A stretch of DNA of 64,000 nucleotides, taken from assembly GCA_965232465.1 (NCBI GenBank), contig OZ246977.1, positions 930,001 through 994,000 on the forward strand. Direction: 5' to 3'. This document shows, one piece after another, positions 28,811-37,870 of this stretch; the first letter of the stretch is position 1, and every line of letters begins with the position of its first letter. The stretch is from G965232465 sp965232465. GTDB taxonomy: Bacteria; Pseudomonadota; Alphaproteobacteria; JAQWUY01. Below the pieces are notes generated by a model. It ran no database searches. It was not told where the DNA came from and saw nothing but the letters and a program-made list of their open reading frames with translations. The translations under genes were made by a program, and so were the position numbers.

Positions 28811-28854
28811 ACAAAGGTAGCGGAAACGCCCTTCCGCTGTCTTTGTGGGGTTTT
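28811..28854 (+). terminator. Hairpin between tctC and tctB, likely attenuating terminator
   Basis: ACAAAG-GT-AGCGGAA pairs with TTCCGCT-GT-CTTTGT around a six-base loop (28811-28846), followed by GGGG and only four T. A partial terminator here would give more binding protein than membrane subunits, as is common in such operons. A TATATT at about 28874 might restart transcription. Confidence 0.65.
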
Positions 28855-28915
28855 ATGTACATTAATTTGTGGTATATTAACGATAGCATCCCCCTTCACA
28901 AAAGGAACCTGTATC

Positions 28916-29401
28916 ATGATTTGGAAACTCGACCGTTGGATTGCTTTGATTATCCTGATTATATGTGTTATTTATGCATATACAGCATTTTTTACTATGG
29001 ACGACAGCCTTCCCCCATTTATGAAATTCAATCCCATTTGGCCGTCCACATTCCCCAAGGTATTGTCCATATTGGGTATTATATGTGCATTGGTGATTGT
29101 ACTGGGGATTGAACAGGACCCCACTGATTCAAAAGATGCGGATATTGATTATCGCCGTTTGACTGAATATAAATTGGTACAAGCGGTGGGATTATTGGTG
29201 TTAATGGTGGTATATGCGTTTTGCTTACGCCCAATTGGTTTTATTGGGGCAACCGTTGGATTTTTGGTACTTGGTGGTATTATTCTTGGGGAACGCAAAT
29301 TGCATCTTATGATACCCATATCCCTTGTTGCCACAGGGGGCGTGTGGTATTTGGTCGATCGGGTATTGGGCATTTATTTATCCCCCTTGCCACTCATATA
29401 A
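28916..29401 (+). CDS. tctB: Tripartite tricarboxylate transporter, small membrane subunit
   Basis: 161 residues with four predicted membrane helices ('WIALIILIICVIYAYTAFF', 'LSILGIICALVIVLGI', 'AVGLLVLMVVYAFCL', 'GATVGFLVLGGIILGE'), the layout of TctB. Ribosome site AAAGGAA about ten bases before the ATG. It is followed after ten bases by tctA, so the two are co-translated parts of the inner-membrane complex. Confidence 0.88.
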   Translation: MIWKLDRWIALIILIICVIYAYTAFFTMDDSLPPFMKFNPIWPSTFPKVLSILGIICALVIVLGIEQDPTDSKDADIDYRRLTEYKLVQAVGLLVLMVVYAFCLRPIGFIGATVGFLVLGGIILGERKLHLMIPISLVATGGVWYLVDRVLGIYLSPLPLI

Positions 29402-29411
29402 GGAGCTTGAT

Positions 29412-30902
29412 ATGTTAGAAGGTATTTTAATTGGCTTAGAAACGGCATTTTCTTGGCAAAATCTGGTGATGGTGATTGGGGGTGTGTTAATTGGTACTTT
29501 TATCGGTATGTTACCGGGGCTTGGTCCCATGTCGATTATTGCCATTATGATACCCATTGCCATTTCCATGGGCGACCCATCGGGGGCGTTAATTTTGTTG
29601 GCGGGCGTGTATTATGGGGCGATTTTTGGCGGGTCCACATCGTCTATTCTTATCAATGCCCCCGGGGTGGCATCGACGGTGGCGACTGCGTTTGATGGAT
29701 ACCCCCTTGCCCGACAAGGCAAAGCGGGTAAAGCCCTAACCGTGGCGGCGATTGCATCGTTTATGGGGGGGACGATTGGGGCGATTTTGTTGATGATTTT
29801 TGCCCCCGCCCTTGCCAGTGTGGCGTTGTTGTTCCATTCGGCTGAATATTTTGCCTTAATGGTGGTGGGATTATCGGCAATTGCCACTTTTGCCGGGTCT
29901 GGGCAAGTGGCTAAGGCATTGCTTATGACTTTGTTGGGTTTGATTATGGCGACTGTGGGCGAAGGGGCATTGTTTAATATGCCCCGATTTACCATGGGGC
30001 TTATGGATTTACAATCGGGATTTGGATTTGTAACCTTGGCAATGGCCATGTTTGCGTTGCCAGAAGCCTTGTACTTGGTGCTGGATCCAAACCGTTCGAA
30101 TGTGGAAAAAAGCAAACAAGCCATCAAACAATTACGCATTACCAAGCAAGATGCACAGGACATTGCCCCGGTTGTCGGCAGGCAATCCATACAAGGGTTT
30201 TTTATCGGTGTTTTACCCGGGGCGGGGGCGACCATTGCTTCATTTTTGGGATATGCGGTGGAACGCAATATTGCATCGCCCACAGAAAAAGAAAAATTTG
30301 GCAAAGGTTCGGTAAAAGGACTTGCCGCCCCTGAATCCGCCAATAATGCCGCCTGCACAGGGTCGTTTGTACCCTTGTTGACACTGGGCATACCCGGGTC
30401 GGGAACAACGGCGATTTTATTGGGGGCATTAATCGCTTTAAATGTGAGCCCCGGTCCCCGATTAATGGTCGATTCGCCGGATATTTTTTGGGCGGTTATC
30501 ATATCCATGTATATTGGCAATGTGGCGTTGTTAATATTAAATTTACCCTTGATTCCCTACATTGCCAAAGTATTGGCGATTCCCAGAAATTATATGATAC
30601 CGTTTATTTTGTTCTTTACCTTAATGGGGGCATATATTGGGCAAAATAACACAACAGAGCTATTGATTCTGATTGGTCTTGGGGTGTGTGCCACCATTTT
30701 ACGGTTTGCCAATTATCCATTGGCACCCTTGTTAATTGGCTTTATTTTGGGATCGATGCTCGAAGACAACTTTGCCCGTTCGATGCAGTTATATGATGGC
30801 ATCAGCTTCTTGTGGCATCGCCCCATGACCATGGGCTTATTGATCGTATCCATCGTATTGATATTCTTACCCCTTATAAGATATTATCGTAAAAAGGTAT
30901 AA
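29412..30902 (+). CDS. tctA: Tripartite tricarboxylate transporter, large membrane subunit
   Basis: 496 residues from ATG 29412, which has AGGAG ten bases upstream and aligns with TctA family starts ('MLEGILIGLETAFSWQNL'); upstream in-frame codons fall inside tctB. Conserved motifs are 'IGMLPGLGPMSIIAIM', 'GVYYGAIFGGSTSSILIN', 'GVLPGAGATIASFLGYA' and 'LTLGIPGSGTTAILLGA'. The two repeated PG motifs belong to the duplicated transport halves. About 10-12 membrane helices. Confidence 0.95.
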   Translation: MLEGILIGLETAFSWQNLVMVIGGVLIGTFIGMLPGLGPMSIIAIMIPIAISMGDPSGALILLAGVYYGAIFGGSTSSILINAPGVASTVATAFDGYPLARQGKAGKALTVAAIASFMGGTIGAILLMIFAPALASVALLFHSAEYFALMVVGLSAIATFAGSGQVAKALLMTLLGLIMATVGEGALFNMPRFTMGLMDLQSGFGFVTLAMAMFALPEALYLVLDPNRSNVEKSKQAIKQLRITKQDAQDIAPVVGRQSIQGFFIGVLPGAGATIASFLGYAVERNIASPTEKEKFGKGSVKGLAAPESANNAACTGSFVPLLTLGIPGSGTTAILLGALIALNVSPGPRLMVDSPDIFWAVIISMYIGNVALLILNLPLIPYIAKVLAIPRNYMIPFILFFTLMGAYIGQNNTTELLILIGLGVCATILRFANYPLAPLLIGFILGSMLEDNFARSMQLYDGISFLWHRPMTMGLLIVSIVLIFLPLIRYYRKKV

Positions 30903-30970
30903 GTTGAAGTCAAGTATGTAACTGCTTATTTTTCAGTAGATATTTTTTGTAATTTGTGTAGTCTAAGGGT

Positions 30971-31696
30971 ATGCTAGAGTATATTTTACACAAAAACATT
31001 ATATATACCCAGCCCACGGATGCTTTTCGGGGGGGATTGGATGCGGTGTTGTTGGCAATGGCAACACCGATTATAAACAATGGATTCGTCCTTGATGTGG
31101 GGTGTGGGGCGGGGGCGGTTGGATTGATATATGCCCATATGACATCGGACACAGTATACATACAAGGAATTGAAAAATCAGATGTTTTTTATCAATATGC
31201 TCAAAATAATGTATGTGCAAATGGCTGGCAAAACCGTATGTATATACAACAATCTGATATCGTCGATTTGATACCCACCGCACAGGAAAAATACGATCTT
31301 ATTATGACCAATCCCCCATATGACCAATCACACACAGGGACACCATCAAAAAATCCCTTAAAACATATTGCCCATACGGAAACTACCGTTAATTTGTGCC
31401 AATGGATACACTTTTGTTTGCAATCGGTAAAAACACGGGGCATTATTACCATGATTCATAAAACCGACCGCTTGCCCCATATCTTGCATTGTGTATCGGA
31501 TAAAAAAGTCGGCATAAAAATCCGCCCCATAATCACCAAGCATGGTGAAAAGTCCAGTCGAATTCTTGTCCATATATGCAAAGGTATTAATACCCCCTTT
31601 ATTTTGCATCCGCCCATAACCATATACAAAAATGGCATATATACAGAGACGGCAAAAAAAATCCTAAGGGGTAAACAGGTGATTGGCTGGGAATAG
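30971..31696 (+). CDS. TrmN6/YfiC-like tRNA adenine-N6 methyltransferase
   Basis: 241 residues. Class I SAM methyltransferase: motif I 'VLDVGCGAGAVGLIYA', acidic motif 'IQGIEKSDVFYQYA', and catalytic 'LIMTNPPYDQSHTG'. The N-terminus 'QPTDAFRGGLDAVLLA' matches TrmN6, which methylates A37 of tRNA1(Val). Other NPPY N6-methyltransferases are possible, so no symbol is given. Stands alone after tctA with a 68-base gap. Confidence 0.82.
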   Translation: MLEYILHKNIIYTQPTDAFRGGLDAVLLAMATPIINNGFVLDVGCGAGAVGLIYAHMTSDTVYIQGIEKSDVFYQYAQNNVCANGWQNRMYIQQSDIVDLIPTAQEKYDLIMTNPPYDQSHTGTPSKNPLKHIAHTETTVNLCQWIHFCLQSVKTRGIITMIHKTDRLPHILHCVSDKKVGIKIRPIITKHGEKSSRILVHICKGINTPFILHPPITIYKNGIYTETAKKILRGKQVIGWE

Positions 31697-31700
31697 TCTG

Positions 31701-31910
31701 TGATTGACTAAATGCGGTTGCAACCGCTTGCCACGCAGTGGCATTGTGGTGCAGATCGGGGTGAGTGAGTGTTGTATTTTGTTGCACGAAGTGCAGGAAA
31801 ATCAACATTATACCGAACGAGGGGCGTTAGCCCCTTAGACTTACGATATACCCAAAAAAATAAAATGTGCAGTGTAATATGGCGAATCATTTTATACCGA
31901 ATTGACTATA
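31701..31910 (-). repeat. Dispersed ~210-bp palindrome-rich repeat, copy A
   Basis: Bounded at both ends by ATTGACTA. It contains the perfect palindrome GCGGTTGCAACCGC, a GGGGC-GTTA-GCCCC hairpin and the end block 'ACCGAATTGACTAT'. The reverse complement aligns along its whole length with copy C (62140-62346). No coding potential. It fills the gap between the trmN6-like gene and the DNA methyltransferase. Confidence 0.85.
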
Positions 31911-31971
31911 TAAATCGCATATGATACAATAAAATAAGATTTTGATATATACTTTAGGCGTATTTGATTTT

Positions 31972-32730
31972 ATGATGGAAGAAAAAATATTTTTGAATAA
32001 GACATACGATATTTTTTGTGCAGATTGCACAGATAACACATTATTTTTATCCCCTTTTATTGATTTAACGGTTACTTCGCCTCCGTATAACTTAGATATG
32101 GGATATAATTCAAATGATGATAATTTAAACTATGCACAATATTTAAAATTTACCCAAAAATGGTTACATAATTTATATCAATGGACCAATGATACAGGGC
32201 GTTTGTGTTTAAATATTCCACTCGACACAAATAAAGGCGGACAAAAAAGTATAGGGGCGGATATAACACAAATTGCCAAACAAGCCGGGTGGCAATATCA
32301 TACGACAATAATTTGGAATGAACAAAATATTTCCAGACGAACCGCATGGGGCTCTTGGTTAAGTGCATCGGCACCTTATGTCATTGCCCCGGTTGAATTG
32401 ATAATAGTATTTTATAAAGGTGTGTGGAAAAAGGGCTATAAAGGTACCAACGATATTACAAGACAAGAATTCTTGGATTGGACAAATGGTTTATGGTCTT
32501 TTAATGGTGAAAGTGCTAAGCGCATTGGACACCCCGCACCTTATCCTGTGGAATTGCCATATCGTTGTATAAAAATGTTTTCTTATGTGGAAGATATGAT
32601 ATTTGATCCATTTTTGGGCAGTGGTACCACACTGGTAGCCGCTAAGCAACTTTTCAGAGAGGGGATAGGCGTAGAATTGGATGAAGGATATTATAATTTG
32701 GCAAAACGCAGGCTTGACAAGACATTGTAA
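31972..32730 (+). CDS. Orphan site-specific DNA methyltransferase (beta class)
   Basis: 252 residues from ATG 31972; an in-frame TTG at 31942 is less likely, and ATG 31975 is possible. The catalytic motif comes first ('LTVTSPPYNLDMGYN', near residue 35) and SAM-binding 'FDPFLGSGTTLVAAKQ' follows near residue 212, the beta order. An S-P-P-Y motif is common in N4-cytosine enzymes but also occurs in N6-adenine ones, so the modified base is open. No restriction gene is adjacent. It directly follows repeat copy A. Confidence 0.88.
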   Translation: MMEEKIFLNKTYDIFCADCTDNTLFLSPFIDLTVTSPPYNLDMGYNSNDDNLNYAQYLKFTQKWLHNLYQWTNDTGRLCLNIPLDTNKGGQKSIGADITQIAKQAGWQYHTTIIWNEQNISRRTAWGSWLSASAPYVIAPVELIIVFYKGVWKKGYKGTNDITRQEFLDWTNGLWSFNGESAKRIGHPAPYPVELPYRCIKMFSYVEDMIFDPFLGSGTTLVAAKQLFREGIGVELDEGYYNLAKRRLDKTL

Positions 32731-32891
32731 AACAACAAGGCATTATATGGACATATTCGTTTTCGTTGGCAAGATAATAAAAAATAGGGCGGTATATGTT
32801 ATACAATCGTTTTTATAGTATATTTTAATGTTTTTTATTCTTTATAAATCAATGGGTTAGTCTTATAGTACTTTTTTAGTACACTTTTTTG

Positions 32892-32950
32892 TTGACAATC
32901 TGGGCAATACATCTTATATAATCCCTTAATAGTATTGTTTGGGTACTATT
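32892..32950 (+). promoter_or_regulatory. Promoter and candidate operator of the iron-type ABC importer
   Basis: TTGACA (32892-32897) is followed by TATATA (32915-32920, 17-base spacer), overlapping TATAAT at 32917-32922. Just downstream, AATAGTA (32928-32934) and TACTATT (32944-32950) form an inverted repeat. TAGTAC/TAGTAT words also occur twice upstream of the -35 and once after the palindrome. This cluster is a likely regulator site, perhaps metal-responsive, but it does not match a known Fur, Irr or RirA box closely. Confidence 0.6.
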
Positions 32951-32998
32951 TAGTATATTATCATATTTAACAACATATTTTAAGGAGATTTCTGTATT

Positions 32999-34147
32999 AT
33001 GTTTAAGTCTATTTGTAAGACCGCTTTTGTGGTCATAAGCACGATGGCAATGGCGGTGTTTACATCTGCATTTGCCAAAAATATTACACTGGTTGATGTT
33101 GCCGGTCGTACGGTTACGCTAAAACAATCCCCAGAACGGGTAATTTTAGGCGAAGGACGAATGGTATATTCCATTGCCCCCTTATTCGGTAAAAATGGCA
33201 ATATGTTTAAATACATTGTCGGCACCAAAAACGATTTGCGCTTGTATGATCCGGATGCGTACCGTAAATACATGCAAAAATTCCCAAAATTGGGAAAAAT
33301 TCCCGAATTTGGAAGCCCCTATAAAGGGGATTTCGATTTGGAAAAAGCCATTGCTTTAAACACAGATCTGGTTATTATGAACCTGGGTAACTTGTTTAAA
33401 GCCCAAGAATCTGGTGCATTGGATAAATTGGCAAAAGCGGGGATTCCTGTGGTATTTATCGATTTTCGGCAAGCCCCGATTCAAAATACTATTCCCAGCT
33501 TGTTAACTTTGGGTAAAATATTTGACAAACAAGACAACGCTTTAAAATTGATTGATTTTTATGTACAACAGATGCAAAAAGTATATGCGGTTGTTGCCAA
33601 CAAAAAAGAATCTGAACGGCCCTTGGTATTTATTGAATCCGCCGCTGCATCCGGTTGGGGCAAAGACAATGAATTGTCCACTTTTGGCGACAATAACATG
33701 GGACGATTTGTTACCATTGCTGGGGGGAATAACTTGGGACAAAAACTGTTCAAAGGATTTAGTGGTAGAATTTCTGTGGAATATTTATTTAAGGAAAATC
33801 CCGATGTAATCATTGGTACCGGTGCCAATTGGTCGGAAGCAAAACCCGCCACCAAAGCCGTGTTATTAGGATACGAAGCGGATGCTTCTGATGTACAAAA
33901 ACGGATTACGGACTTGGCGAATCGTAAAGGTTGGGAAACTTTGGATGCGGTGAAAAACAAACGATTTTACAGTGTATATCACCAATTTTATAACAGCCCC
34001 TATAACTTTATTGCCGTACAACACTTTGCCAAAGCGTTTTACCCCAAAGATTTCGCAGATCTGGATCCGAATGCCACCTTTAAGGAATTTCACGATACCT
34101 TCTTACCCGTGGAGTATAGCGGCCATTTCTGGGCAGAATATAAATAA
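32999..34147 (+). CDS. Iron/siderophore-type ABC importer, periplasmic binding protein
   Basis: 382 residues with a signal peptide ending 'FTSAFAK'. The TroA/FepB-like fold starts 'ITLVDVAGRTVTLKQSPERVI', with 'LEKAIALNTDLVIMNLG', 'AGIPVVFIDFR' and 'YLFKENPDVIIGTGANW'. It delivers a ferric chelate, haem or cobalamin-like ligand to the permease at 34202; the exact ligand is unknown. Ribosome site AAGGAG nine bases before ATG. First gene of a three-gene operon. Confidence 0.9.
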   Translation: MFKSICKTAFVVISTMAMAVFTSAFAKNITLVDVAGRTVTLKQSPERVILGEGRMVYSIAPLFGKNGNMFKYIVGTKNDLRLYDPDAYRKYMQKFPKLGKIPEFGSPYKGDFDLEKAIALNTDLVIMNLGNLFKAQESGALDKLAKAGIPVVFIDFRQAPIQNTIPSLLTLGKIFDKQDNALKLIDFYVQQMQKVYAVVANKKESERPLVFIESAAASGWGKDNELSTFGDNNMGRFVTIAGGNNLGQKLFKGFSGRISVEYLFKENPDVIIGTGANWSEAKPATKAVLLGYEADASDVQKRITDLANRKGWETLDAVKNKRFYSVYHQFYNSPYNFIAVQHFAKAFYPKDFADLDPNATFKEFHDTFLPVEYSGHFWAEYK

Positions 34148-34201
34148 TAAAATTGTATAAGTGGGGGCATCGTCCCCCACTATATATAAGGATATAATAT
34201 C

Positions 34202-35245
34202 ATGTCACAGTTAAGCAGTGGTATCAATTACCTAAAATCCGTGCGTAAAAAAATGATGTGGATAAGCATGTTTTTAATGGTTATGGTTGCATCTTTTTTA
34301 TTTGACATCAGCGATGGCAGTGGGCGCTATCCATTGGCAGATGTGATTGCCACAATTATGGACAAAGATGCCATATCCGTACAAATGGAGGTTGTCATTT
34401 GGGATTATCGTATGCCGATTGCCATTATGGCAATTTTGATTGGGGCGATGCTTGCCCTTGCCGGTGCCCAAATGCAAACGATTTTAAACAATCCCTTGGC
34501 GGATCCTTTTACATTGGGGATTGCATCCGCCGCCAGTTTTGGGGCCGCATTGGGGATTATATTAGGGGTCGGATTACCCATAGAACCCTATTTGATTATC
34601 AGCACCAATGCGTTTATTTTTGCATTTTTAACATCGCTTATCTTATATGGAATTACCAAATTGCGGGGGGTAACCATTGAAACCATGATACTGGTTGGTA
34701 TTGCCATGATGTTTACCTTTGGGGCGTTGGTATCGTTGTTACAATACGCATCGAATGAAACCCAATTGCAACAGCTGATTTTTTGGACTATGGGGAGCCT
34801 CGGCAAAGCTACATGGAATAAAATAGCCATATGTCTGATTGTGCTAACCTTGTCGTGTATATTTTTTGCCGGTAAAGTATGGTCCATGACCGCCCTGCGA
34901 CTGGGGGATGAAAAGGCCCGTAGTATGGGTATTAATGTGGGGAAATTGCGGTTACAGATGTTATTGGCCGTATCATTGTTATCGTCTTTGGCGGTGTCTT
35001 ATGTGGGGGTTGTGGGATTTGTCGGCTTGGTGGGACCCCATATTGCCCGTATGATAGTCGGCGAAGACCAACGGTATTTTTTGATTATGTCCGCCCTTGC
35101 CGGGGCAACGATTATGTCGCTAACATCGATTGTTAGCAAAAACATTATCGACGGTGCCATATTCCCCATTGGCATTATAACATCATTGATTGGTATTCCA
35201 TTTTTCGTCAGCCTAATTTTAAGCGTCCGTCGCCAAAATTGGTAA
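34202..35245 (+). CDS. FecCD-family ABC permease
   Basis: 347 residues with about 9-10 membrane helices. FecCD signatures: 'VIWDYRMPIAIMAILIGAMLALAGAQMQTILNNPLADP' appears here in parts as 'LALAGAQMQTILNNPLADPF', then 'GLVGPHIARMIVGEDQR' and 'GAIFPIGIITSLIGIPFFV'. It forms the homodimeric inner-membrane channel. It ends 17 bases before the ATPase start. A small hairpin-like GC-rich stretch (34158-34180) separates it from the binding protein gene. Confidence 0.93.
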   Translation: MSQLSSGINYLKSVRKKMMWISMFLMVMVASFLFDISDGSGRYPLADVIATIMDKDAISVQMEVVIWDYRMPIAIMAILIGAMLALAGAQMQTILNNPLADPFTLGIASAASFGAALGIILGVGLPIEPYLIISTNAFIFAFLTSLILYGITKLRGVTIETMILVGIAMMFTFGALVSLLQYASNETQLQQLIFWTMGSLGKATWNKIAICLIVLTLSCIFFAGKVWSMTALRLGDEKARSMGINVGKLRLQMLLAVSLLSSLAVSYVGVVGFVGLVGPHIARMIVGEDQRYFLIMSALAGATIMSLTSIVSKNIIDGAIFPIGIITSLIGIPFFVSLILSVRRQNW

Positions 35246-35262
35246 GCACACAGGGAAAAAAC

Positions 35263-36069
35263 ATGATTGAATTACAAAATGTCCATGCAAAATATCAAAA
35301 AACACAGGTCCTAAAAGGCATCACCACCCCCCCCATTATTCAGGGCAATGTTATTGCGGTTATTGGACCCAATGGTACGGGAAAATCCACTTTGTTTAAA
35401 TGTATTGCCGGTATCTTAAAAACCAGTCAGGGTACCATATTATACGATGGACAAAATATTAAGACCATGGGGATGGATACCTTATCCCGTCATATTTGTT
35501 ATATGCCCCAAAATACATATACCAATGCCACTTTAACCGTATTCGAAGTGGTGTTAATGGCAAAAAAGTTTGCCTCGAAACAATCCGTATCCCGCACAGA
35601 CATCGATACCATATCCCATATTTTATATACCTTAGGCATCGATCATTTATCCGACAGATTCGTATCTGGTCTGAGCGGCGGACAAACCCAATTGGTCAGC
35701 CTTGCCCAAACCTTAGTGCGTAAACCGCATGTATTGTTGTTGGATGAACCGACTTCTGCATTGGATTTAAACCATCAAATTGAAGCGTTGGATTTAATCC
35801 GCTTGGTTACACAAAAAACGGGTATGACAACCTTTGTATCGTTGCACGATTTGGGGTTGGCGGGACGGTATGCGGATTATATTATGGTGTTGGACGATGG
35901 GGGGCTGTATACTTATGGCACCACTACCGAAGTATTACAAGACAGCATGGTAAGATCCGTATATGCGGTCAATGCGGATATTGTCCGCAACAAAAATGGT
36001 ACTTATGTATTGCCCATAAGTGCCATAAATTCGAATATCAAACAATGGGATGCACATATATTGGAATAA
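35263..36069 (+). CDS. ABC importer ATP-binding protein (FecE-like)
   Basis: 268 residues from ATG 35263, which aligns with family starts ('MIELQNVHAKYQKTQVLKG'); an in-frame GTG at 35239 overlaps the permease. Walker A 'GPNGTGKST', Q-loop 'YMPQNTY', signature 'LSGGQTQ', Walker B 'VLLLDEPTSALD' and H-loop 'SLHDLG' are all intact. It powers the FecCD permease. Convergent with the MATE gene, only eight bases apart. Confidence 0.94.
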   Translation: MIELQNVHAKYQKTQVLKGITTPPIIQGNVIAVIGPNGTGKSTLFKCIAGILKTSQGTILYDGQNIKTMGMDTLSRHICYMPQNTYTNATLTVFEVVLMAKKFASKQSVSRTDIDTISHILYTLGIDHLSDRFVSGLSGGQTQLVSLAQTLVRKPHVLLLDEPTSALDLNHQIEALDLIRLVTQKTGMTTFVSLHDLGLAGRYADYIMVLDDGGLYTYGTTTEVLQDSMVRSVYAVNADIVRNKNGTYVLPISAINSNIKQWDAHILE

Positions 36070-36077
36070 TATTATTT

Positions 36078-37385
36078 TTATGCCATTTGATATATTTTAT
36101 ATCGCCATATGTATAAGGGTAAAAACCGTGCCATATAAAACACGCCAAAAAATACCAACAGGGCATCGTGTACATTTTCGAATATGGGGATTTGGGTAAT
36201 ATAGTATAAAGCAATCGCATATACCACAAAGGCGATAATAACCGCATTACGCATATGTACAATTAATCCCGCACCGATAAAGTACCCATCATATAAAAAC
36301 GCCCAAATTATTATAATCGGACATATCCACAGCCAAAATCGTATCTGTAACAATGTATCAATAACCGATGGTTTATCAGTCATAAGCGTAAAGACAATGG
36401 GGGATACAAAATATATCAATGCCCCAAATACTATACTGCTAACGATGGCAACTATGGTGGTGGCGTGTACCACTTGTGGTATGGTGGTGTGTCCCCCCTT
36501 ATCCCCAAGGGATTTGGCGATTAAACCGGTGCTTGCATCGGCAACGCTATCCAAAGTATCGGCCGTCATCTGCAAAATTTGTATAAATATGGCGGATGCG
36601 GCCAACACCACCGCCCCATAAGGCACCAACGATGCCATAAATAAACTGAGCGACAACGACAAAAATATGTTGCGGATTACAATCTGTACCCCATGTGTTA
36701 CAAGGGGTCGCATTCCCTGTTGCCACCGCCATATCCTTTGTGTAACAGGGGATAAAAACACCGCCTTATATTGGCGGTACAACACCCATCCATTATATAC
36801 AGATACGCACACAGTCGCCTGTACCGTGCCCAATGCAACCCCAAATACCGCCATACCCAACACAATTGCATACACATATGAAAACACCACATTTAACACC
36901 ACCAACAATATACTGACACGCATTGCCGATACCGTATTGCCACAGCCCACAAACCACCCCAACATAAAATAATGAAACATAGCAAATGGAAATTCCCACA
37001 ATCGCACCCGCATATACACAATCGATTCGGCTGCCACCATCCCTTGTACCCCCATAATCGAAACCGCCACAGGCGACATTAAAAATGTAACCATTGCTGA
37101 TATAATACCCACACACAGGGACAACATGACACACCGTATCCACAAGGTTTTTAAGTGTTCATATCGCTGTGCCGCATAGGCTTGCCCAATGGCACCGGAT
37201 ACGCTATATCGTAAAAACCCCAAAAATCCAAGTAAGGAAATAACTGTACCGCCAACCCCGACACCGGCAATAGATTCGATCGATGGCAAATGCCCAACAA
37301 TCGCTGTGTCGACCAACCCCATAGCGGATGCAAACAATCCAGATATAAACAGTGGGTACGATAATTTAATAACTTGTATATACAT
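36078..37385 (-). CDS. MATE-family efflux transporter (DinF-like)
   Basis: 435 residues from ATG 37385; a TTG at 37394 would add three. About 12 hydrophobic segments. The N-terminal 'SYPLFISGLFASAMGLVDT' and 'GHLPSIESIAGVGVGGTV' and the internal half-repeat with 'SVADASTGLIAKSLGDKGG' fit the MATE fold, DinF subgroup. It is a Na+- or H+-coupled exporter of cationic compounds; the substrate is unknown. Monocistronic, with a weak ribosome site. Confidence 0.87.
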   Translation of the reverse strand: MYIQVIKLSYPLFISGLFASAMGLVDTAIVGHLPSIESIAGVGVGGTVISLLGFLGFLRYSVSGAIGQAYAAQRYEHLKTLWIRCVMLSLCVGIISAMVTFLMSPVAVSIMGVQGMVAAESIVYMRVRLWEFPFAMFHYFMLGWFVGCGNTVSAMRVSILLVVLNVVFSYVYAIVLGMAVFGVALGTVQATVCVSVYNGWVLYRQYKAVFLSPVTQRIWRWQQGMRPLVTHGVQIVIRNIFLSLSLSLFMASLVPYGAVVLAASAIFIQILQMTADTLDSVADASTGLIAKSLGDKGGHTTIPQVVHATTIVAIVSSIVFGALIYFVSPIVFTLMTDKPSVIDTLLQIRFWLWICPIIIIWAFLYDGYFIGAGLIVHMRNAVIIAFVVYAIALYYITQIPIFENVHDALLVFFGVFYMARFLPLYIWRYKIYQMA

Positions 37386-37450
37386 TGCCCACAATGTACA
37401 TAAAAAATACTATATTGTATACATAAGACTCTAAATTATGGTTAATTTCA

Positions 37451-37501
37451 TATAAAATGTGCAGTATAATATGGCGAATCATTTTATACCGAATGGACTA
37501 T
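37451..37501 (+). repeat. End fragment of the dispersed palindromic repeat, copy D
   Basis: 'TATAAAATGTGCAGTATAAT' through 'ACCGAATGGACTATAC' matches the right end of copy A (31860-31910) with few changes. Only about 50 bases are present. The remaining 37502-37603 holds AT-rich sequence with no feature seen. Confidence 0.75.
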
Positions 37502-37603
37502 ACAAAGGGTATAACGAATCCTTTTAAGACGCATATCCACATATGACAACTTATAATACATACTTTTTATTAAAAAAATCCTTTATAATCAACTAGTTAA
37601 TGA

Positions 37604-37660
37604 TTTTTTTTTTTTTTTAAAAAGTTTTTAGTTGATTTTTGTTATAAAGTTTTGTATTAT
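37604..37660 (+). promoter_or_regulatory. Promoter of the giant adhesin with an upstream T15 tract
   Basis: TTGATT (37632-37637), a 17-base spacer and TATTAT (37655-37660) form a good sigma-70 promoter. A run of 15 T (37604-37618) and further A/T blocks lie just upstream of the -35, in UP-element position. The start codon is at 37871, leaving a leader of roughly 200 bases with no called feature. Confidence 0.6.
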
Positions 37661-37870
37661 CGACTGTGGAGGGGTCTTTTTATGTATTATGTTGTTGTAT
37701 GGCATAGTATATTTGTCATTAGATTCGTGTTTTAAAATTAGGCAGTAGGCTCACTAAAATTTACACCATAATCTGATTGAAGCGATTAGTAAAGAGTGAA
37801 TCACATTACACGATACTTTTTATGAGTTCACCGCCTAGAATTGATATTTTTAAAAAAGGAAAAATTGAAG

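Noticed and set aside
32731..32998. Cobalamin or other riboswitch before the iron-type importer
   Set aside because: No conserved riboswitch core was found; the region is explained by a promoter and palindromic operator-like words.
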